Below are positions 1 to 12,689 of a stretch of DNA of 64,000 nt, one piece after another. Location of the stretch: positions 3,376,941-3,440,940 of the forward strand of contig VZDJ01007749.1 of NCBI GenBank assembly GCA_008694505.1, written 5' to 3'. A model generated the notes under the pieces. The model was not told where the DNA came from, did no database searches, and saw nothing but the letters and a program-made list of their open reading frames with translations. A program made the position numbers and the translations under genes. Source of the stretch: Cyanoderma ruficeps. Its lineage: Eukaryota > Chordata > Aves > Passeriformes > Timaliidae. The number at the start of each line of letters is the position of its first letter. Positions within the stretch are counted from its first letter, which is position 1.

Positions 1-3000
1 ACATATTCCCATAGGAAGTCTAGTTTTCAAAATGATATTTCTTGATGGAAAATCTGCCATTAGAAAACAACTTAAGTAATTCTAATTCTTATGCATCTGA
101 CATGATAAGCGTTTGCTATTCCACTGCCAAAGCATCTCTCTGAGAGTCCCCCGACAGCGACCTTGAACTGGAAAAGCCACTCAGAAAAACACTCGTGGAG
201 AGTCAATGAGGTCTTTTAGAAAATTTAATAAAGAGCAAAACAGAATGAGCACAGCTATGGTAAACTCATAAGAAATTCAAATTTTAAAAAATCTCTATTG
301 GTAAGAAACTTTAGGTGGATATTTATTTTTATTGACAGAGAGGTAACTGCATGTCAGAGGCAGCACAATACACTGTGGGAATTACAACAACAGACTGAAT
401 CCCCACCAGAATGATGCACTGCTCTTTATATCCATACCCTGCTCTAATAACACTGCCAGGCAGTTTCAGGATGGAAAACACACATTCTCCTTTACTTTGC
501 AAAAAAATACTGGCCTTTCTGTTTGCAAGCTGTCCGCACCTGCAGTCACAGTCACACCTTTGGCTGTCTTGCAGTGCAAGCAGCTGATCCATCACTGATG
601 GCATTCAGCTGAACTGGCACTGTGGAGCTGCAGAGAGCCTCTCTGCAAGTTTGAATTCCATCAGGGAGGTAAGAGCATTCAGACTTTTATAATTACTGGT
701 TTCAAATTAGATGTCTTTTGAAACAATCAGTTTTCCAAACTTCTTCCAAGGGCTGCCTAACATCCCTCTGTCAATGGCAGAGTAAGCACAGAAACCATCA
801 GGTGAGGATTTGGGGTATTTTAAAGTTTTTTGTTTGTATTTGTCATACAGCTTAGCAAGTAGAAATAAACAGGAGCCAGTATCACCTTAGCAGTCAGCCC
901 TCCAGAGCTTGATATTGAACTGACTATGCACTAGCCAGGACTACAGCTTGATACATTCTGGGAAGCTATAAAATTACATAAGGAATAAAGTACTTGTACT
1001 AAGTAACTTGTTATTAAATTCTGTTGTAGAGAGTTATCCTGCCTTAAAATATTTGCTGCATGCCACAACACTGTCTCAGAGCATCCTCCCCCCACTAATC
1101 TGGGAACTGTGGGGGTGACTGTGTGGGCTCTAGACACGAACAGAGACTGCCCTGCATTGCACATGGCAAAAGGCACCTCAGGCTCAACCCACACAGTGAT
1201 GTGTTGGAGTCACAAAGTTGTGTTTATTTCTCTCTAAGCAAATAAATAGTTTGTGAAGATAAGCAGCCTTCTTTCTTCCCCACTTACTAAAAGAAATCCA
1301 GGCAAAAAGAAAACCAGGGAGCATGCTTTTCTGCCATGTTAACTTGATCTTAGGAAAGACCCTGGTTCAGCAGTGTCTTAAGTCTGTGAAGACAAATTGT
1401 ATTTGCTATGTGCAGAGTGAGGACATGAATAACTCTTAATAGCTTCTGAATTATACAGAGGTAACCAGAAGGCACGAAAGAGCCAAGGATGGTAACAGGA
1501 TTTTTACCACCAGCTCACTGACTTCATTGCCTGGCCACAATTCTAATTCAGTTAGTGGTCAGGGTCTTGTTGTCTTGAGGACACTCATGCCACATATTTT
1601 GTTACTGAGGCCTCTCATCCAGGTTCTCCTCAGTGCATATCTGTCACCCCCTGAAGTGCCCCGAGGCCCTTTGTGTCTTCCTGCTCATTGATGGCCTACA
1701 GCCAATCTGCTGGGCTGCTAGAAGCAGTCTGCAGGAATTCCGTGTATCTGCTTCTGTTTTGCCTTATTTCTTACCCTCCTCTACTTGGGGAAAATAGGAG
1801 GAACAGGCTCTCTCTCTGCCCTCTATTTTTTTTTTTTCTCTTCTGTATGCCTGCTCCTGAGCCATGACTGAGCTGAGGAGGCATAGGATTTCTTGTGCCA
1901 TTGAGAGGAATCTACTTTCTTGGCTCTGGGAGTGAGTATCAGAGGTAGCAATGGATCTGAGGGGAGGTCTTCACTGGCATTTTACAGCCAGGAGCCTCTC
2001 ACCAGGGTAAGTATTGCTCTGGAGCACCTGAAGGCCACTGAACAGATGGCAGGGTATAGAAGCAGCCTGATTCTCACAGTGAGAAGCTGAGTATGTACTT
2101 CTGTGGAGGAAACCTGCCTCTGTTCAGCTCCAGCAGAGTTTTCTATTAGTAGTCACCATCTCAGGTGCTTGTGCTCCCTGAGAACCCACAATCTAATATT
2201 TATCAAGGAAATAGTGCTAACTTGCCCCGTCTGTCCTTATTACATTGCTAAAAATAGTAATTAACCTGTTTTTCTTCTCCTCGCTATCTCTGGAGTACAC
2301 CTGCCTACACAGAGTTGATCAGAATCCAGCTCACTACTCACAGGAATTAGCATCATTATCTCCTTGCACAGACTGTGTGAGCTGCAAATTCACTTTTGTG
2401 GCTCTAGGTTTTAACCTGCTGGCAGTTCTTCTGCCTTCTGACCATCACATCCTGGGATGCATGTGGGAACATCAGGAGCTTTCCCTCCTTCCTCTCTGTT
2501 CCCTATTCTGTCCTGCTTTCTCAGGGCACAGGCCTCTGTGTCTACAGTAACACCCAAACTGCATTTCCATTATTACCAGCTAGAGCAGGAAGCTTCCTAC
2601 ATTGCATCCACCAAAAGTGAATCTAAGTCAAACTCCCCAGGATGTTGAGGTGTGCAGTATCAAAATCCAGCCTGGAATCCTGGCTGGGAGGGATCTGTAT
2701 CACCTCATATTCAGTAACTGCAGAACATGATGCCAATCCTAGTGTAGTCTGAAAAGGATTTATTGCAGACTTATCACCACTGACAGGTCAATCACAGTGC
2801 TGCAATCAAAATTCAAACTGCTACTTTTAAGTCTGTTTTTTTTTGAAAACTTGGCATCTCACAATCAGAACTGATATGGGATGAAATAGGTGAGATTGCT
2901 CAGAATTTCTTCTTAACTTCTTAAAATAATATGGCTTTTTTTTTCTTTTTATTTTTTCTCTTTTCTAGGCAATGTTATTTTTCTAGTAATATAGACTCAA

Positions 3001-4440
3001 GCTGTATCCTTACCATCACAGAAACAATCAGAATGCTGCAGGCACATAGGTTCTCCTTTTTTTTTTCCACTCAGTTTTGCAGGTGTTGGAGGTCAGTATT
3101 CAAATGATTGCTTCCCTACCTAAATTGAATTAACCCCCCCAGCTTTTAATATAATTCTATTGCACAGGAGTCAGTTGTGTAAAAAATATTATAATGGGCA
3201 CTTATATTAATTCAGGAACAGTATTCAGATGGACAATGGAAAATATAATAATTTCCTAGCCTTCAAAGACATCCTGGGGTCAGAATTGAGACATTCTGTC
3301 CTTGTAGAATGTACCCAGTAGCAACTCCTCTGTAAACTAAAATAATGGTCTCAGTGAAACTGGTGCAGTCCCAGTGCTTTCAGTGTCAGGGTAGGTTACT
3401 CACCAGAAGCTGGGTTAACAGCACCAATATTGACAGCACTCAGGTGCTGGGAGACTCTGTGCTGTGCCACCTGTTATTTTCAGGAGATACAATACGGGAA
3501 AGTGGAGATTCCAGCTTGCTCAAAGCAGAATTGGTTCTGCAATGCTAATAGAAGTAAAAAGCAATAAAAGCCATCATGTTGTCACTAACCAATTTTATAT
3601 GTGCCTGAATGTACATGGGGAGTTACTCTATTGATTAAATTAGAACCTTTTTTGAATAGTCATTCTCTAGAGTAGAATAGCATTTTAAGATTGGTAGTGA
3701 ATTACATTCATTTGGGGAGTTCATCAGGATGCTTTGGCATTCACAACTTTAGCATGCTCCAGTCCTGCAGTAAGAGCTAAATATCTTACAACACCTGCCT
3801 GCATGGTTGGTTGGAAGCAAAAGTCAGCACAATCCACAGCTATTGTCGGCTCAAAAGCCAAAGATTGTGCTAATATGTAAAGGTCCCCTGCACTGGCTAA
3901 GCATCAGGGATATCCTTTCCTGAAGAAATACAAGAAAATCCTCTGTGTGGTTAAAGAATTACCTCTACCAGTATCTTACTAGTGGCTAAGCTCCAGGCAA
4001 TACAGAACTAGCAAAAAGTCTAAACCCAAGTGGGATACAACCTAATAGCATCCTCTGGCAGAGTCAGAGAAACAAAGTTTCCTCTGTCAATGTATTGATT
4101 TTTCCAGACTCATCTCATTTTTTTTTTTTAAACAAATATTCTTTGGAACTTCAAACTAAAATGGCAGTGCATAGGGAGGAAAGTACTATTTTTCTACTTT
4201 TCTGTTTGTATCTGAAGAAAGTTTTGGTTTCCAGGAATACATGATCTAATGGAGCTAGAGAAGTTTATTCACCACTGAACACCAAGACAGGAGAGGTTTG
4301 CAGGACAGTCAATTTCCCTAAACAAAGAAAACTCTCCTTGCAAAACATTTCTGAAGTCTTGTTAAATTCACCAAAATTAGTGGAATTACATGGAAGAATG
4401 AATAGAAGTCTTTTGTATTGCACCAAGTAATTAGTTCCTT
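1..4440. other. Unique non-coding DNA, no gene seen
   Basis: No supported gene lies here. Open frames reach only about 100 codons (for example 2245-2550 on + and 329-604 on -), with no recognisable domain and no matching splice or promoter context. The stretch carries homopolymer T tracts (T12 at 1826-1837, T-rich 2937-2963, T10 at 3057-3066) and scattered AATAAA strings of the kind expected in AT-rich DNA. No CR1 or LTR signature was found. It may hold old, unrecognisable repeats or lncRNA exons that cannot be seen by eye. Confidence 0.6.
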
Positions 4441-4668
4441 TTGCACCGGATGTTCCTTGATTATACCTTTCCTCCTTTACCTGATGCCCCCTGTATCTCC
4501 TTTCCCCCTGGTTCCGCCCCCACTGGTCAACAGACCCCGTTCACCCCCTCCCCCTTAGGGCTTAAAACTCCTGGGACAAAGGGTCCCGCCCTTTTTCTCC
4601 TCCTGGCTTTCAAGGTGTCAGTTCTACATTAAACCTGTGAGACTGTTTCCTACGAGGAGTCAGANACA
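4441..4668 (+). mobile_element. LTR-like fragment (U3-R region of an endogenous retrovirus)
   Basis: A C-rich, promoter-like block very unlike its AT-rich surroundings. Visible in order: a pyrimidine-rich U3-like stretch with CCGCCCC and GGTCAACAG-type strings; a TATA-like TTAAAA at 4562-4567; GGGTCCCGCCC just downstream; and an ATTAAA polyadenylation signal at 4628-4633, about 66 bases after the TATA-like box. That spacing suits a short-R retroviral LTR. The block stops at an ambiguous base (N at 4665) and is followed almost at once by a CR1 fragment. No internal retroviral genes, primer binding site or second LTR are visible, so this would be a partial solo LTR. I cannot name the family; ERV class I is only a guess. 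An old non-retroviral promoter is a less likely alternative. Confidence 0.42.
4665..4665. other. Ambiguous base N
   Basis: A single N at the junction between the LTR-like block and the CR1 fragment. It shows unresolved consensus in the assembly exactly where two repeats meet. Confidence 0.99.
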
Positions 4669-4699
4669 AGGCCATCCCAGGGAAATGAGCCAGTGGGAA

Positions 4700-4874
4700 T
4701 CTTGTGATATCCAGCTGGGACAAATGTGAAGCCCCACACTGGAGCAATACAGGCTGGGCACTGCCTGGCTGGGCAGCAGCACTGTCAAAATTCACTGTCG
4801 GCCCTGCTTTAAGCAGGAAGCTGGACTAGAGACCTTCCATGTTCCCTTCCAACCTGCATTGCTCTAAGATTCTA
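4700..4874 (+). mobile_element. CR1 LINE fragment, internally deleted, 3' end present
   Basis: The 3' part has the avian CR1 ending in sense orientation: CCTGCTTTAAGCAGGA (a remnant of the CR1 hairpin), then GGACTAGA, then CCCTTCCAACCTGCATT and a GATTCTA tail. The upstream part, with ATACAGGCTGGGCACTGCC followed by TGGCTGGGCAGCAG, matches the C-terminal coding part of CR1 ORF2. Several hundred bases that should separate these two parts are missing, so the copy suffered an internal deletion as well as the usual 5' truncation. It follows an LTR-like fragment after only about 30 bases. CR1 is a non-LTR retrotransposon; this copy is dead. The assignment rests on family knowledge, not on an alignment. 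Confidence 0.72.
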
Positions 4875-7800
4875 AAAAAATACTAGTTGTGAGCCACAGC
4901 ACATTTTCTTTCTAAGATGACTTAGAGGACTGATGAGTTTTCATTTACGAAAATTATGGCTCCTGATGGCTTGGTAGAAATGCTTTCCATCAGTGAAAGC
5001 ACAAAAGAAAATTCAGCTTGCATAAATCCCAGCAGGTCAGCACCAAACATTTTGCCTACAGATATATTTTCTGGCTTCCCTGGATAGTTTGATGCACTCA
5101 ATAGCTTCATTTTGCAGATGGAGCAGTAGATAGTCCATTTAAGTGACCTGCTCACGCTTGTACAGATTCCATTTCAGAGTCCAGAGTGTAAAGGCATGAT
5201 TTGCTCTTGTTTTTCACCAGAAACTCACCTTCTAAGCATTTTGGAAACATTCTGAATGCTTTGTATAGTACCTTGTACCTTTGTATAACACCTATAATGT
5301 TTTAAAGACAAATTCTTGGTGCTTCTTTGAAGAACAGAATGCTGTATAATTCACTACTGAGAAGAGCAGAAACTCAAAGCTCAGTACTGAGTTCTAAAAC
5401 AAAAAATAAACAGAATTTCCTCTTCTTTTTAATTTTTGTTTTTCATTCTCTTTGTGTTCTAGGAAACTGGCCTAATAATGCCGCGGTAATTCCGTAAGTA
5501 CAGCTTAATCTTAAACAATAACAACAAATGAGATTCATTTGATCTGTTCAAACACAGAGCGTGTTTGACAAAAGCGCCAAGGGCTGCTGGTGTTAGAGGG
5601 ATATTGGCAGAAGCTGTTTCCTCAGTTATAGAAAGGAGCAAAGGAGGCCATTTTTAGCATTTGCTGAGGCAGTTGCAGCAGATTAACTTTAGATCAATGA
5701 GTTGCTTGATTATTCTGCTTCACTCTCGAGTCTCTTTCAAGGCTTCTCTTTACCAACCAGAAAAATAAAGACACAAATTAAACCACTCTCCTAGTCTTTA
5801 TTTTCACTCACAAAGAAGGGATTTTTCAAAAGTGACTCCATGTCATCTGCAGCAAGGCAGAGGTGCCAAAGTGTCCCTGGGTGTCACTAATTACCTAGTG
5901 ATGTAGTGGGTACCCAGAAGCATTTTCAGAGGAGCTTTGACAACTTTGGCTCCATCGGGTTGTGACTGTGTTCTAGCTGAGAAACAGGAAAAACAGTAGA
6001 AGACTTTTATTTTTGGTTACATGACTCCCTCTTAATTCTAAGGTACACTTTTCATTTGTTTCCCTCTTTCTCCTTTCCCCCCACGCTACCCCATCTTTGG
6101 CTCATGAGTCATTTGGAGGAATTGCAAAACACTACACCTGCATGCATTTTCTGCTGGCCGTGCTTGTGACCAGCACAGCTTGGAAAAATTCAGGCTGAGG
6201 AACTCAAACCTTTAGCTGGCATAGTGAGAGCTGCACCCTTGCCATCATGTTGAAGGGCCATCTTTTAAACTGTCTGCACAAAGATCCCTCAAATTGCCTT
6301 TCCAGAGCTCCTTAACTCTGCTCCAGCCCTCCTGACTCTATGTTGCTGATTCTGCTCAGATCCAGCTGCCTTTTTAGACTCAGTATTATCCTGAGATCTT
6401 CCAGGTAGGTGAAAGAGCTGCCTTCTTCACATCGCCAGTTCCTAGGAGTCACCCTTGGTCATAGCCAGGATTGGATCAGCCTCTGGAAAGGCTTCTAGGA
6501 AAGCCTTTCCTCTAAACACTGAACACAGCTAAATCTCTGCCACCAGAACACTGTGAGACTGGCAAATCTATGCCTTCTGATTTTAGTGGTATTTTAAAAG
6601 GAATATTACCGTAGAAAAATTCCAGGCTCCAATTGATTGTCTTAAAAAAAAATTTATAGGAATATTTTGAAAACTTATCTTCAATAAAACTACCTTTACA
6701 ACAACTTCCTGCAGTACATAAGACTTCTCATTCTTCAGTGAGTAGAAGAATAGTCTGAGTTTCATATCATTATTTTTTGAGGAAGCTATGCCTGTTCCTG
6801 AGATGAGGTCTGCTTAGCAGACAATTACTCCTCTACTTCTCTGTGGCAGTCTGCCTATGCCCAGAAGCAGAACTTAAGCCATCTCCAGTTTGATTCTTTT
6901 TCAGCTTTGGTTTGTTGAATGTTTAAAACTAGATATACCATCCCCCTTTCTGGACTGATATCAGGCTCTTAATAAGAGTGCTCTGGGATTTCTCCCTATC
7001 TGGCAAAGTCCTCTGTTCCTTCAGTTGCACAAAGTAATGGAATTTGTAGCCGTATAAATACATTAGTGTTGGGCAATGTGATGAACAGGGTTGTGTATTT
7101 GTACTCTAAATGAGCATCATAATGTTTTACTGCCTGCAAGTAAGGAGCCACTGCTACAGTCTTGCTCATCCCTGTATACAAGATAGCTACTACTCCTAAG
7201 GGTGTGAAAAACAGTTCACCAAACCAAGAGACATAGCAAAGCAACAGTTAACAACCTGATTTTTTAAAAGGCAATAAATAAATAAATATCCCCCCCCCAA
7301 TACAACAACTGTGATAGAATCTTACTGTATCTTCCAACATGAACTTTGAAGTTAGGCAGGGTAAACTCATCTCTTCCTAGACAAACTTGCTTAAGGACTT
7401 GAGAACAAGATTCCTGTGCTTATCATATCCCAAATTCTGTCTTTCACTTCTGCCTCTGCCTGTGGTGACCTTCTATAGATCATGTAACCATCTAAACCTT
7501 GTTTCTCTTTTGGTCTTTTGTGTCATCGTTTAAGCTTGTGAAAGCTAAAGAGGACATGCTAAAACTTTTTCCTTACACTACTTGATATGCGAATGCCCAT
7601 AATGTCTTAATTTAGAAACTAGAGTATAGCAAAGCATTTAAAAATATCTGAACATACAGAGAATAATCAGATATTTATTTTATAAGTGTATTAGCAGACA
7701 AAAGCTAAAAGGCTCTTAAGAAGAGATGGATGAACTGGAGCAGATGCAGCAACATTTAGCAACATTTAGCTGCTACTGCTTTAACCAAACTCACAACATT

Positions 7801-9492
7801 ATTTGCATTACAGCATACTCTTAATGTTTCTTCCTCTACTTTCCCTGGTCCACCTCTCGCTACTTGGACTCCAGCCAACCAGGAATCTTGCATAGACCTG
7901 GATTCATATGGGAGCCATGCTTTTTTTTCCGGTTGAGGTGTGGATTTTCAGAGGAATCCAAACAGAGCAGGCTTCATAGGTGCCACAGAGATTCCCTTGA
8001 AGCAGTGGGTAGTACATTGGTTTTGTTTCACATGTGACTAACGTGGACTTAGTCCTCGTATGCTTTACATCCACTGGGCACATTCACCTTTTTATTGCTA
8101 TTATTTGGGTGGCACTCACATAGAAAGGGATCACAGCCAGCTCCTCACCAGATTCCTAGAAGCAGTTATATGGGATTCCTCATACAAATATGGCAAATAA
8201 GGATTGAACCTGAACATTTTCTCCAGTCTTGTAATTACATTTCTGCAGCTAAGCTCTTCTGGAAAACTCCAGGTGTTTTAGCATCTCTCTTGTTTGGACA
8301 GGAAGCTGAGCAGTAAAGATTTCCTTTAGGGAAAATGCAGCAGAAACATTCAGGGGCATGTTAGCACATGAGAGCCAGAAAACAAAACAGTTATATGGAG
8401 GTGGCGTTTACCTTCCCAAGGTTGTTTTAGCTTGAACAAATATCATAAAGAAAGAAAAGCAATAAAACTGAAGTGTGTAGGTCAGAATGCTCCAACTAAA
8501 GTGTTGGATAGGAAAAGAATGAAGACTTATATAAAAATCAAAGGTTTATAGATTGTTCTCTTTGCTCAGGGATATTAGGGAACTAATTCAACTGTCTAGT
8601 TTTCAAGTGTAGTGATTAATTAGAAAAAAGGGGTTTTCATGTCTTTTACCACTTTTTAAAACCACTTAGATGGTGGAAGAGGGCTAGAAACCTGGTAGGC
8701 TTTCATATCTCATCAACAGACAAGATCAATTCAAGTATCTGGTTTTCTGGTGTTCTGCAGGAGATGTGAATTGCTCTGCAAGCCCACCCAGCCTTGCATG
8801 CCCCACATCAGACAGGATGGAACTGACACAGAGGCTGAGCTGCCAGGGCAGTGCCAGGTGAATATTCCCCCTTTCAGCATGGCACAGCAGCTCCGCATGG
8901 GTACGGCTTTCCCATGGTCTTGTAACCCTCAGCAGGTTAAGTACTCCCCTCTCCTCTACCTGGAAAATATCACAGACACTTGCCTGAAGGAACCTCGTAC
9001 TTCCTACCACCACACACAGTCCCACAGTCACTCCTCTGTAAGCTGTTCAAAGCTCTGTTGGATGCCAACTCTGTCCACCAAAGGAACGAGACCTGATTTT
9101 TTTTCTTCCTAATAAACCTGCAATTTTCCTCAGGTTTCTTGGATCGTTCTATGGATCCAGTTTTGGTTACATCAGGCACATTAGCGTGCAGGCTCTCAAT
9201 GCTCCCCAGTGCCCCAGAAGACTCAAAGCTATTGCTACAGCAACAAAAGGAACAGGCACCCTTAGAACTGAGCTTGTGTACAGCCAAGGGGTGTCCTGGT
9301 GGCAGCTCTGACTGAAAACCACCTTAGGTCAACTGAGCCCTTAATAAAATGTATTATTAACAAATAAAGAAGAAAGAGTTCTTGCAGAACGGGCGGGCTG
9401 CGAGACATGGGGGCTGCCTTCAGAGATGCTTCCCTGTGTCATTCCATAGACACACAAAAATAAAGAGAAATTTAAAATGAAAAGTAATTGGG
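4875..9492. other. Non-coding DNA with one candidate regulatory block
   Basis: No gene recognised. Contents: a candidate conserved block at 5462-5760 (listed separately), an AATA-rich run at 7272-7288 ending in nine C at 7290-7298, and a perfect tandem 10-mer GCAACATTTA at 7749-7768. The largest open frame (8750-9112, 120 codons, +) is mirrored by open frames of 101 and 105 codons on the other strand and resembles nothing known. It is most likely a chance result of locally higher GC. Confidence 0.55.
5462..5760. promoter_or_regulatory. Candidate conserved non-coding element / enhancer
   Basis: Low-repeat block with unusually complex sequence for this window. It retains CpG (GCCGCGGTAATTCC at 5480-5493) and contains an 8-bp perfect inverted repeat, TCAAACAC at 5548-5555 against GTGTTTGA at 5561-5568, whose arms resemble forkhead-type sites. 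Further on are GATTAACTTTAGATCAATGA and CTTGATTATT strings rich in homeodomain/TCF-like cores. No open frame spans it: the minus-strand frame at 5459-5641 has only 60 codons. Regulatory function is inference from motif clustering and sequence texture; only alignment to other birds or mammals would establish conservation. Confidence 0.27.
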
Positions 9493-9508
9493 GTGTGTGT
9501 GTGTGTGT
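9493..9508. repeat. (GT)n microsatellite
   Basis: About seven and a half perfect GT units directly after a short G run, ending in TTT. Ordinary dinucleotide repeat. Confidence 0.95.
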
Positions 9509-10379
9509 TTAAGAGGTTTCCTCTGCTTCCAAAGACTCCCACTAGCAAGAGAAGTAGGGAGGCTCAGCAAGTGTATGTGTCAAAATTAGTGCTTTCCAAC
9601 ATTTTACTGGAAGCAGGACTGTGAGATTTTTCTAAACACTTGGAGTGGTAGAAAGAATAGTTTCTGTGAACATAACAAATGGATCAAGCTTGAAACCTTG
9701 ATGATTTTTACCAGTAATCTCACTGATACTAAGGACTAAGCTTGATTTGATAACAGAAAGGCAGTATGAACATCTAATATATGCAGTCGATGACACTTTG
9801 GTTCTTGATGGACTTACAGCTTTCCTGTTAATTACACATACAAGAAATGGGCTAAAATAACTTAAGGAATTATCTCTTCTTTTTTCCCTTTTTTTTTTAA
9901 GGAACAATGAGGTCCATGGGAAAAAAAAAAGTTAAGGTTTTATTCTGAGTACAGCTGCTCCAGTCTGTTCCAGAGCCTGACCAGCAGTGTCCTGAGCCTC
10001 AGACCTGATGGCAACTCAGGACAGAAGATGCAGGAATTTAAGTAGTTGAACTTATTTTCTGCTTACTAACAGTTAAGACTTTTTTTTCCTCACTATTAAC
10101 CCAGTCATGCTACTTCCTTCAGTCACATTTCTGTGTATTGGCAACAAGTTATTTTCCCAATCTTTGAGAAATTTGGAAAAAAAATACATATATGTATGTA
10201 ATAGATATGCACACACTCGCAATTCAGCTGACTGACTGTAGGTAAAAATCAATTATTTTTGGAAGGCAGTGAAAGCATTGACTTCTGGCATTTTCCATAT
10301 AATATTTTTTTTCAAATCTTTCATGTTCATTGCAATAGAAAAAAATGTTCTTAGACCAAGAGCCTTCAGATTTCAAAAA

Positions 10380-10600
10380 GGTATTAAAGTTTAACGTTTA
10401 AAAGTTAATTCTCCCTTGACGATAATTATAACTTCCATTAAAACAAAAATGATTATTAGCATTCTGTAACCCTTTGTAAACGGGTCCATTGTTCAAAAAA
10501 ACTGACCTCTGCAGCAATTGACTTTAACATTGCTCAAAAGCTTGACAGTCAATTATCTTCTGATCTCTCTTCAATGGGCCTTGTGGCTGGAATAACCAAT
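10380..10600. promoter_or_regulatory. Candidate conserved non-coding element (SOX/homeodomain-like sites)
   Basis: AT-rich, repeat-free block with clustered transcription-factor-like cores: CTTTGT at 10472-10477 and CATTGT at 10487-10492 (SOX/TCF-type), GATAATTATAA near 10431 (homeodomain TAATTA-type), and a 7-bp inverted repeat AATTGAC (10516-10522) / GTCAATT (10548-10554). Such packing is typical of developmental enhancers but also arises by chance in AT-rich DNA. There is no coding potential. Conservation has not been tested. Confidence 0.27.
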
Positions 10601-12689
10601 CCATCACCTGGAAGGTGAGTAAAATAGTGTCTCACCAGCATTCCTTCCCTACTTATGACATAAACACACTGCTGTTAGAATAAGTCAAGGAATTCTGTCT
10701 CAGTCCTACTGAAGCATCCCTAAAAAGCAAGGATGCATCAAGAAGCTGTTCCCCCTAGTGAGTATCTCTGAATACACAGTGCTAACCATGATGAAAGGTA
10801 ATGGGTCTAACAAAACATTGTCCACTGCTTGGTGAAACCATCAGACTGGTACTGGACTGTGCCTCCACCAAATATCACAGCTCTATTCTGTACAGCATGG
10901 ATTTTGGTGTGCTGCAGGAAGATGCAATTCTCTTTCTCTCTCACTCCCTTCCAGTCAACCTGATCCCCCTGGGGCCCTGGGACCTGCTGCTGGCAGGAGC
11001 TTGCAACACGTTTGATATTCCCCTTCCCTCTCTCTGGCTTCCAAAGCACAATCTGCCCTTCCCCACACACCACTGTGAGTCCCACGTGCCCCATTCAGGC
11101 CATAAGGACACGAGCTCTCCTCCATCACTCTGCCTGGGGAAACCAAGGAGAGCCCGCAGCACAGCACCACCACTTTCCCCCAGGGAGACATGCACATGGC
11201 TGGATGAATATTATGGATGCTGGAATAATTTTTGGTGCCTGAGATCCTGTTACTTACTGTTTGCTGCCCTGACCATTTACAGTCACCACACTGTGATGAC
11301 TTAATACACCACCTTTGCCCAGTGCTAGTTCAAAGTTTAAAAAGCTATTTATCATAAAATCTAGAACAGTGAAGGGTTTCTTTTCAGCAAACAAACAAAA
11401 AAATCTTCTGTAATTGAACCTCTGAACTTAAGGTTTAAAGGATGGTATAATTTCTAATATCAGATTATACAATGTCAAACAACAGAAAGACTCATTCATT
11501 GCTAACAAAGTGAAATTCAGCTGCATCCAGTACTGCTCACCCAAGAGAAACTACTCCTATCCCTGGCACACCCACTGCTTCAGTAGAGACTATGCATCTT
11601 TGCAGCACAGGCTTTCACAAACTAGTCTCCCTGAAAACATAAACCCCAGTATAGCCTTTGCCCAGGCCTCTTGTGGAGGAAAATGCAGACAGTATCTTGG
11701 GAACTGGAGAGCAGCAAGGAAGAATAAGAACCCAGATTGATTGAAAAGACAGACAAGAAAGCATGGGGAAGGAAGATAAAGAAGAACAGCAGGCCAAGAA
11801 GCAGGAAAACACATTACATTGGGTGGTAAATCCTGCACTGCAATTCATAACTCCTCAGAGATTCCTTAGCCCCACTGAGGTTTAGGGAAACCTTACAAAC
11901 AGCCCTGTATGAGCCAGCAGAAACTGTTGCAACCTTCACTACAGAGCTAACTTTGAGTTATTCCCTGATGAGGGCCTTCCTGAGCTAGAGCAGCTCACGT
12001 GTACACACACAGCTACCCTGTGCCCACAAAGGGCAGCTCACAAATGATGCCAAGACCTGAAATTTCAAGCATATAAAAATAATCATTGATAAGCGAAGGT
12101 AATTTCTGATGGACAGAAAAGTAAGATGAAGTGAATAAAAGATTATTACAGTAGAATGAAAGCATTTGAAATTAATAAAAGAGTTAAGCTGTAGATGAAC
12201 TGCCTTGACGTTTCATGGTACCTCTTCTTCTGACATTTAAAACATGCTTAAGATTATTCTTAATGTCAAAAGTAAATATATACCAAGGACAACCACCACA
12301 GGACACATCAGCCATTTGTCTGTTATTACTGAACTTACTAACCATGTGCAACAGAACACTTACAACTAATGTCTATAAAAGAAGCCATAATTTTTGATCC
12401 TCAAAGGACCAGCCACCTCATTTTCTAGTCTACATAAGGGTCTGAAGCATTTCAGTAAAAGTTGAGGCCTCCTGGGTGTCCCTGATCTGGGGGCAGCACT
12501 CGGCAGGGCTGGGACAGCTGGGTTGGTTCAGCAGCGTGACGCAGTTTAGGATCCAGTCTATAGGACTATGCCCAAATTTACCTGCTTGGTCTTTCACGGG
12601 CAAGACTGAGGGTGCGCACCTGCCTTTTTTCCCATTCTTACAGGGCAGGATTGACATCTCTAACTGGTGATTAGATTTTATAATTCTGT

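Noticed and set aside
5480..5493. Small-subunit rRNA fragment
   Set aside because: The match is only 14 bases and the flanking bases differ from rRNA; kept as a low-interest observation, not a feature.
10801..11304. Longest open frame, 167 codons (+)
   Set aside because: No domain, signal or repeat is recognisable, antisense frames of 80-95 codons are open in the same GC-richer patch, and about one frame of this length is expected by chance in 64 kb.
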